A program made the position numbers and the translations under genes. A model generated the notes under the pieces. That model was not told the DNA's origin. It worked only from the letters and a program-made list of their open reading frames with translations, and ran no database searches. Positions 56,703 through 64,000 of a stretch of DNA of 64,000 bases are shown in pieces. Within the stretch, counting starts at the first letter, position 1. Every line of letters begins with the position of its first letter. The stretch is taken from the NCBI RefSeq assembly GCF_023278565.1, contig NC_064682.1, forward strand, positions 1,922,001 through 1,986,000. Reading direction: 5' to 3'. This DNA is from Colletotrichum lupini. Taxonomy: Eukaryota; Ascomycota; Sordariomycetes; Glomerellales; Glomerellaceae.

Positions 56703-59055
56703 ATGGATCCATTCCACGACAAGGCAGGCAACGAGCGGAGGGCTTCCCTCAGGATGTCAGTGAGGGCTTCTTTGACCGCCGACGATGATGACTACGACCT
56801 AGCCGCAATGGGCATCTCGGACGGCTTTCGCCCAGCCAACGTCTCTGCTTCCCATCAACCCATCAACTCGATTACCAACCCTTCGACTGGCTCGGCGGTT
56901 GTGTCACGAGAATCTCCCGTGCCTCAGCGCGTCACACCACCCCGACCTTCCAGCATTTCAAAACCTCCTCGTTCCCACGATCCGCTAGCCCTCCGTCACG
57001 ATGGCTCGACGTCTCAATCCCAATCCAACGGCGCGCCAATGTCTCGTGTCTCCAGTGCCTCGAGCGATTCGCCAATAATCAGGTCCGAGAGCCCCTACGA
57101 GGGACCATCTGGGCCGTCCTTCCCGTACCAAATGTACCCGCAACGTACCAACAGTGTCGCGACGTCAAACACCGCTCGCATGTCTGAAAGATCATACGCC
57201 GGGCCTCGCGGACCGACACACCCATATACACTCTACACGCAAAACACCGTAACCCCCGACACGAACGATGGTGACAGCATCCCCGTGGGATTTGCTGGTC
57301 GCTCCGATGGATATCACCGCCGCATTGGGCCAGATGGAGAGGAAGCTGCTGACCTGATCGGACCATTGGGCCATACCGAAGAGCTTCCGCCCTACACTCG
57401 GTATCCCGAGCAGGCCTATACAAGGAAACAGCCTGGTGAACAACCACAATCATCGACGCCTCCGGTCCAATCTCAACAAGAGCAACAACGGCAGCCAGAG
57501 CCGCAACAACCTCCGGCACAACAACCTGCCGTCACTGTCATGACTGCAACGGTACCCGCCATTCCTGCTGGCGCTGGCGGCATCGGACTTGCGACACGCA
57601 ACCCCGAGTTTGAGTCACGAGAGGATTTACGTCTTTCATCGCCATCCCGGACATCTTCTCGGACGCTGAATGACGAGACTGCTAGCCAACACGAGATTAA
57701 CACTGCTGCCGAGTCCTACGCCGAGAAGGGCGAAAACGCGTCCGACCGCAAATGGCAGAAGAGGGCAAAGAAGAGGCTGTTTGGTGTCGTTCCTTACTGG
57801 GCTATCTGCTTGTTGGCAGTTGGACTGGTGATGATGTGAGTTGATATAAAATTCTTCCCTTCTCTATTTGATGTCACTAATCATATCTAGGGGTATTATT
57901 CTCGGTGCTGTCATCGGAACATTCTTCGCCAAGCATAAAAAGCCGCCCGGCAAGCATCAGGACGATGAGCCTATACCAGTGGTCATCCCAACAGCCACGG
58001 TTGATGTGAAGCCCCTTGCTACTCTTCCACCGGATCTTCCACCAATGGAGATTGGTACCTTCGGTCTGCCGCCTCTCATTGCAAGCCAGGCACCAAGTAC
58101 TTGTTTCAACGACACAACGCAAGCCCAAGCCTGGACCTGCAACATTCCTTTTACCAGCTACGTCATGGGCGTCTCCAGAATCGCCAATGAACTACCTATA
58201 TCTGATTACACCTTAAAACTTACTACTTTCAATGACAGCGATCACGACGATAACTCTAGGATCAACATGTTCTCGTGGGGTACTCAACCACCACTGATCA
58301 TGGATCCTCTAAAGATGCGTCTTGTCAATGACACCTCAGAACAAGGCCGCGGCGCCGCATGGTTCGCCCAGATGACATACAACAAGACCGTGGTCGTACC
58401 TGAGGATAGGTTCCCTGGCGTCGTCTCAACCCCCAAGAAGCAACAGCCACAGTCCAAACGAGGCGGATCATGGGATGGACCACCGCCTGGTATGTCTGAA
58501 TTCAGTAGGAAAGGGGTCAAAGGAGCACAGGCCGGCGATCGGCCTTGGATCTGTACTTGGCCCGGAACCCTTCTCGAAGTCTTCGTCTACCCTGCCCAGA
58601 ACAACAGCTATCAAAGAAAGCCTTCTACTACGACGTCCAGGCCTCCGGCGGCAGCAACATTCCCTCCTTCAACATCGACGCAGTTCTTGGTCCGCGGATT
58701 GCAAACCCAGTCTCCCCAATCAAGTCCAATCCCGACTGATAGGCCACGCCGTGCCCCACCACCACCTTACCCTCAGGTCATCAAATTTGAAGAGCGACGT
58801 GTTTCGCTCGACCAAACGAAGAATGCCTACTGCCGACAAGTCGAAGTCTGCGATGACGGCCAGAACACCGTGCCCGTACTAGACGATCAGGGCCAGCCAA
58901 TTGAGGTCATGATCATGGAAAACCGGCAAACGGTAGCAATTGCAGACTCGAGCAAACGTTGGATACACGAAGACAGCCTCTTGGTATCACCTCGAGACCG
59001 GCCATCAAGGACAAGTCAACTTAGCGACTGTGGATGTATATGGTGGTTCACATAA
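56703..59055 (+). CDS. DUF7820-type single-pass membrane glycoprotein
   Basis: This is a 765-residue protein of unknown function that resembles the Pezizomycotina DUF7820 family. Exons are 56703-57835 and 57891-59055, joined in the membrane helix (LVMMGIILGAVIG). The first 350 residues are cytosolic and disordered, with repeated Tyr/Pro motifs (GPSGPSFPYQMYPQRTNSVA and GPRGPTHPYTLYTQNT share a pattern) and a Gln/Pro-rich stretch. Residues about 355-390 form one transmembrane helix after a basic stop (KWQKRAKKRLFG). The C-terminal half is extracellular or lumenal. It contains STCFNDTTQAQAWTCNIPF, several NDT/NNS-type glycosylation sequons, DRPWICTWPGTLLEVFVY and the final SDCGCIWWFT, with cysteines suited to disulfides. 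A surface sensor or wall-associated role is possible but unproven. Confidence 0.88.
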
Positions 59056-59566
59056 CACCCATTTTGACCATGACGGACAAAGTCACTACCACAACCATGA
59101 TTTACTGTACGGATTAATGTACCACACACCATTTTTGCGTCAACAGTCTGTGTTCGTTAATGCGGCTGTTGACTTCTTTTGTTTGGGGGCGTCAATTGAG
59201 ATATGGATGAGCATCTATGGGCGTCATTCAGTAGGCGCAATTAGGCAGGCGATTGTATACATATTTGGCAAATACCTATGGATGGGCAAAGATGCCCCCA
59301 AAAAGCCACTTGTAGGACGGCTGAAAGGTTTACTTATATAGCCTGCCGATTCCTCTCAGAGTAGGCCACACACTTACCTAAAGAGATTTATTCATGTTGC
59401 AAGTCTTCCTATCTTAGTCGTAGTGTTATGTGTAGAGCGGTAGGCATAGAGGAATTCAAAGTCACACGTGAAAGAAACCACATTGTATGGCAAAACGGCC
59501 TTGCTCTCGTAATGCAAATGTGCTGCCTACTGGGTATCATTTTCAAATCACCGCCTTCCTCAACCG
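59056..59566. other. Convergent 3' regions of the DUF7820 and CCDC174-like genes
   Basis: These 511 bases lie between convergent stop codons. A plus-strand frame at 58940-59341 overlaps the end of the DUF7820 gene but carries no recognised domain. Confidence 0.5.
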
Positions 59567-60616
59567 TCACTCTTCCTTCATGTCGGCGGCCAGCCCGTCC
59601 AAAAAGTTCTCAGCCATCTTCTTGGCTCTCCTGGCCTCGACCTCTTTCCGCCGCTGCTCAATCTCCTTGCGCCTCGCCTCCTTCTTCTCCTCCCTCTCCT
59701 TCCTCGCCGCCTCCGTCCGCACTCTTTCTTCTTCGAGCCCCTGAAACTCCTTTTGCCTCGTCTCCTCGTCCTTGCTAAACTTGTAAAAGCCCGTGCCCTT
59801 TGTGCGGATCTCGCTGTCGGCGTCGTAGTGCCTGGCCTCGGGCGGCGTGGCGCTGCGGTCCCGCTTCTTGGCCAGCTCGGCCATCTTTTCGGGGTCCTCC
59901 GGGTTGAAGGCCATGGTCTGGATGGCGTCGCCGTACAGCAGCTTGGCCGGGGCCGCGGGGCGGGCCGACATACGTTCGAGCTCTTCGGCGCCGAGGAGGC
60001 CGCGCCAGCGCTGGCGCTCGAGGCGTTCCTTGTCTGCTTTTGTGCCGCGGCGGAGACGGCCGAATTCGTCTTCGTATTCTATGATTGTGTTGTCCTCGTC
60101 GTTGCCGTCGCCGTCGGACTCGTTATCGTCGGAGCCGCTTGAGCTCGCATCCTCCCGGCGGCCGTTCTTCTTGTCCTCGGATTCGGCCCATTTTCGGTCA
60201 AAGTCGATGAGGGGCGCCGCCTCGTTCTCCTTGGGGACGTAGTCGCCCCGCTTCATGGCTGCGTAGAGGCGTGCCTTCTCTTCCATCTTGCGCCGTGCGC
60301 TGGCGAGGTTTGACGTTTCTTCTTCCGTGCCGAGCGGGTCTTTTAGGTTCAACTTGTTGCTGCTGCTAGCTGCGTCGGCGGATTTCTTTTTCTGCCTGTC
60401 GTTATCTCTTCCTTTCCCGCCAAAGAGGCTGGATCGTGCCTTGGAGGGTCGAGGCCGTGCTGGTGCGGAGGATGTTGAGGAGGGCGTGGCCGACATGAGG
60501 GAGGTGAGTTGGGCTGTGAAGTCGAGCGAGCTGCCGAGGGCCGTGTCGTTTTTGCGCTTCTTGGGCGGCGGTTGACCGTAGAGGTTTGGATCTTGCGGGG
60601 TCTTGGTGTGCTGCAT
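59567..60616 (-). CDS. CCDC174-like nuclear coiled-coil protein
   Basis: This is an intronless 349-residue protein resembling the CCDC174 family (DUF4078), nuclear proteins linked in animals to exon-junction/RNA-processing complexes. The N-terminus has a basic PPKKRKND patch that looks like a nuclear localisation signal. A conserved region follows at about residues 105-150 (KARLYAAMKRGDYVPKENEA, LIDFDRKWAES). An acidic Ser/Asp block (155-180) leads to the YEDEFGRLR motif typical of the family. The DUF4078 core is near the C-terminus (GTGFYKFSKDEETRQKEFQ), continuing into a long Arg/Glu/Lys helix that ends NFLDGLAADMKEE. The start at 60614-60616 (MQHTKTPQDPNLYG) was chosen over a longer upstream reading, which lacks conservation-like character. 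A paired GTACCCTAGAA element lies about 265 bases upstream. Confidence 0.85.
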   Translation of the reverse strand: MQHTKTPQDPNLYGQPPPKKRKNDTALGSSLDFTAQLTSLMSATPSSTSSAPARPRPSKARSSLFGGKGRDNDRQKKKSADAASSSNKLNLKDPLGTEEETSNLASARRKMEEKARLYAAMKRGDYVPKENEAAPLIDFDRKWAESEDKKNGRREDASSSGSDDNESDGDGNDEDNTIIEYEDEFGRLRRGTKADKERLERQRWRGLLGAEELERMSARPAAPAKLLYGDAIQTMAFNPEDPEKMAELAKKRDRSATPPEARHYDADSEIRTKGTGFYKFSKDEETRQKEFQGLEEERVRTEAARKEREEKKEARRKEIEQRRKEVEARRAKKMAENFLDGLAADMKEE

Positions 60617-61381
60617 CTTGGTGTGCTCCGAGAGTATCACTCGGGTTGACCAGAAATCCAAAGGAATGCTTGCTGTGTTTGACGTCGCTATGTACAATGG
60701 TGGCGTTCGTCGAGGAGGTGGTGTAGGTGGGAGGATCTTGCCTGGACGCATGCGTGCGCAGTGAGCGCTGTGGAAATCCCACCCCAAAGTCCCTTATCGT
60801 TATCGAAATAGCAGGGACGTCGGGCAGGCGACACCAAGGTGCTACCTCAAAGCAAGAAACAGAATTTAAACCGCCACAGGTACCCTAGAACAGAGCTCCA
60901 GGTACCCTAGAAATGATGTCTTCAACTAATTTGAAACCTTCCACTACTCGTATTCCTGGAAACATTGCTATTTCTCGTAAGTTCTGTTTACGGATCTATA
61001 TTTTAGGAGGCCCAGTTGGAATCTTATGGCACCCCGAAATTCCATGCAAGAGGAAGGTAGCTTTCCGTATTAGTACTCGTGTCTGCTGCCCCTGTGGCTT
61101 CATAGTAAATATTTATGACATCCCATTCATGAGGGAACCTCAACAAACGAGACGAGAAGCGAGCCTCCCCTTCAATCATGAGAACCGCCCAGATACGATT
61201 GGGAGCCCGATAAAGTAAACACATTGGAAAGAAGAAAAACAAAACGCTGGATCAGGAGAGAAACGCTTTTCGCAGCTCATTACGCAACCGTGACCTATAC
61301 GCCCATTGAGCTACTGCTCTAGTCTCTCGCAAAAACCTTGCGTTCAAAGCACAGCCCCTTGATCATAACCTCGCATTCGCT
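60617..61381. other. Upstream region of the CCDC174-like gene
   Basis: These 765 bases contain the CCDC174-like promoter with the second GTACCCTAGAA pair. They also contain the 3' region of the small membrane protein gene, where an imperfect hairpin occurs at 61273-61317. No gene is supported. Confidence 0.5.
60880..60912 (+). repeat. Paired GTACCCTAGAA direct repeat, copy B
   Basis: Two exact copies of GTACCCTAGAA start at 60880 and 60902, 22 bases apart. They mirror the pair at 20946, and the match extends to CAGGTACCCTAGAACAG around the first unit. The pair lies 264 bases upstream of the CCDC174-like start codon. Confidence 0.75.
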
Positions 61382-61828
61382 CTACCCAGAAAATGAGCTG
61401 TGCCCGGTCCCGGACTCGCTCGGATGCTGTATACGTTTCCGCGCTGAATCTGTCACTGTCGAAGGGACGGCCGTCGTTCCACCCGAGGCTTCCAGTGGTG
61501 GCGGCGGTTGTGCCTTTTGCGGTTGCGACAGGTGCCTCGGCTCGCGTGAAGACGTCTGATTTTGGTTTTGGTTCCATGGACGGCTCCAACATATTCTATA
61601 GGTGTAGATAGCGATGTCTACACCGATCAGGAGGAGGATAGGGCCAAAGAAGCAGAATCCCAGTGCGATCTATTGAAGGAGTGTTAGAGACGCGGCGGCT
61701 GGGATGAATTTTACTGGGCTTACAAAGGCGCCTGAAATGTATCTAACAATGGTAGGATAGTCGGAGTGTAGTAATGAGTAGGTCATCATGGTGTCGTACC
61801 ACGAGACGGTTTGCGCGTGAGTATTCAT
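61382..61828 (-). CDS. Small two-segment membrane protein (130 aa)
   Basis: Two exons, 61724-61828 and 61382-61669, joined over a 54-base intron (61670-61723), encode 130 residues. The start is MNTHAQTVSWYDTMM. The first hydrophobic stretch (SLLHSDYPTIVRYISGAF) runs into a strong membrane helix (IALGFCFFGPILLLIGVDIA), then IYTYRICWSRPW, which looks like a membrane-proximal basic/aromatic segment. The last 70 residues are polar and Gln/Pro/Ser-rich. Neither exon is long enough to stand out alone, but the splice join is in phase and the hydrophobic profile is coherent. I do not recognise the family. A small ER or vacuolar membrane protein is a reasonable guess. Confidence 0.68.
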
Positions 61829-62381
61829 CAGGGGATTGCGGGAGCAACGGCGAGGGCCGTTGGCTATTTAGATTGGTATTGATTGAAGAAAGATGACGAT
61901 GATGGGAGAATGACGGGAGGGAGTAATGCGGCGGGGTGTTCTTGAATCGCAATGGCCGGTTGGTGCAGTCGCGCGTGTAACGGCAGAAATCTAAGGTAGT
62001 CTGACGGCAGGTAGCGAAAGGGATGTTGAGAGTGGTATGACGAGACGTGATTGAGCAATCAGGTAGAGGGTCGTTGCTGGGGATGTTGGACCCTTTGCGC
62101 CGAGGGATGCAATTGGGGGGATCTCTATGTTAATAAATATTCCCCTCGGCCATGTTCTTGGGCGGGCCAGTCGTGAGACAGTCAGGTGTTGGGTGCCGAG
62201 GTGGATAATCAGGCAAAGGGAGGCATTGATATAGATGCTTATGAGGATGCGCGGAGAGAGCATGGGATGGCCGACCGACGCCTCCGTCACGTTTTAGTGT
62301 TTAGTCCAGATCAAGCGGCCACGGTGCAACGACTTTCTCACTCTGTAAGTGACAAGGCATTTTGGTAATCTTCCGAGAGCG

Positions 62382-62413
<32 letters not shown>
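62382..62413 (+). repeat. Poly-C tract (32 C)
   Basis: An uninterrupted C run of 32 bases, followed by TCCTCCCC. It could form a G-quadruplex on the opposite strand or an i-motif on this one. Its exact length is uncertain in any sequencing method. Confidence 0.85.
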
Positions 62414-62417
<4 letters not shown>

Positions 62418-62512
62418 TCCCCACCGTCTCTTAGCTTCTCCATGTTTCTTCTCCTCTGCCTATGTGTCTTCTCACACTTTCGCTCTCTGCTGTTGTTTTT
62501 GTCACTTCGCGA

Positions 62513-62534
62513 CCCCCCCCCCCCCCCCCCCCCC
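62513..62534 (+). repeat. Poly-C tract (22 C)
   Basis: A second uninterrupted C run, starting about 100 bases after the first. The spacer between the two is itself pyrimidine-rich. Confidence 0.85.
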
Positions 62535-63131
62535 TCTTTCCATTCGATGGAAGCTGGGGCTATATGTCTTCCCATGCCTTAAGGCCAAGGTAGTTTAGTC
62601 ATCCCGCTCGCTTCTGAGCCTTTTCTGTTCTCTCACAAATCCATCACTGATATATCCTACACCTGTATCTAGGAAACCCTCCCGTCGTGTTCTGGATGGC
62701 AAAAGGGGCGCCCTCGGCCCCTCTTCAGCGTTAGAAAACATACCTTAACTTGTAAGGTACACTGGCGGGTGGCTGATCACCCGGAATGAGTGACGCAGCT
62801 AGGAACCCGCAGCGGGCACGGGTGCGTCGGGCGGGCCTTCAGCTCTTATCGCTTATCACTCAGGTACCGATACCCTGAGGTTCACGGGGGAGGTCGAGTG
62901 TCGATTTTCACCGCCTGCCCAATCGGCAGCTTTCATCGTCCCCCGCCATGCATCACCGCCCGCTCCCATCGCAACTTTTTGATTTTCAGGCGGCCAAATA
63001 TTCACTTTGAGCGCATACCAGACGACTCCCCACCCAAGCCGTCTCTCTGCCCAAAGACAGCTTGAACGTGTCTAATCATTCTCTACGGCTCTTTTCATAG
63101 GTAATTGATCGGATTCGACCAGCGACTGGCC

Positions 63132-64000
<869 letters not shown>

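Larger units (their letters stand above)
61829..63131. other. Intergenic region with long C tracts
   Basis: These 1.3 kb separate the divergent small membrane protein gene and TRM8. They contain C runs of 32 and 22 bases. No gene is supported. Confidence 0.55.

Noticed and set aside
61273..61317. A tRNA-like stretch on the minus strand (GCAGTAGCTCAATGGGC...) with an imperfect 8-bp hairpin
   Set aside because: It has an A-box-like segment, but no D-stem partner, no proper anticodon arm and no GGTTC-type B box, so it is not a credible tRNA. It lies in the 3' region of the small membrane protein gene.

Overview
This window looks like chromosomal DNA of a filamentous ascomycete (Pezizomycotina, most likely a Sordariomycete; a Colletotrichum/Verticillium-like fungus would fit, but that is inference). 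The signs are short GT-AG introns of about 50-85 bases with CTAAC/CTGAC-like branch points, a Zn2Cys6 regulator, a HET-domain gene, a DUF7820 membrane protein, and 5S rRNA genes scattered singly among protein genes instead of in tandem with the rDNA. All exon models were built by hand from splice signals and protein continuity, without alignment software.

Layout. 1-1111 is the 3' part of the excision-repair gene RAD10/ERCC1. 3204-4947 is a secreted GH47 alpha-mannosidase and 5146-5394 a small conserved-looking protein. 8243-9291 is a CCC1-type vacuolar iron/manganese transporter. 10034-11221 (-) is a membrane-anchored fasciclin protein, followed by a 5S rRNA gene. 12034-15868 is a divergent pair: a Zn2Cys6 regulator (-) and a microsomal-type epoxide hydrolase (+). 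16202-18296 (-) is a HET-domain gene with a one-base frame break. 18714-20080 (-) is a NAPE-PLD/Fmp30-like metallo-hydrolase. 21276-22232 (-) is an unknown protein with a tryptophan heptad repeat. NDC80 (-) and PEX14 (+) share a promoter at about 25.1-25.7 kb. 29805-31335 is an HSL-type alpha/beta hydrolase. 32379-36315 holds a DHCR24/DWARF1-like FAD oxidoreductase (+) convergent with HMG-CoA synthase ERG13 (-). 44513-46588 (-) is a BCS1-type AAA ATPase, 48598-49317 (-) a low-complexity protein, 56703-59055 a DUF7820 membrane glycoprotein, 59567-60616 (-) a CCDC174-like protein, 61382-61828 (-) a small membrane protein, and 63132-64000 the 5' part of the tRNA m7G methyltransferase TRM8.

Two long stretches, 36.3-44.5 kb and 49.3-56.7 kb, carry almost no recognisable genes. 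The first holds a second 5S rRNA gene and one degenerate-looking coding fragment. No transposon, CRISPR array or convincing tRNA was seen.

Most genes are housekeeping and do not form an obvious single pathway. Two local relationships are suggestive: the regulator/epoxide hydrolase pair, and the sterol-flavoured DHCR24-like/ERG13 pair with an unusual cluster of TCTCAC motifs upstream. The most unexpected structural signals are non-coding: a 9-mer (TACTCCGTA) seen seven times, only between genes, and an 11-mer (GTACCCTAGAA) that occurs as two spaced pairs 40 kb apart. PEX14 also appears to need a 7-base microexon. I did not find a clearly new multi-gene system.
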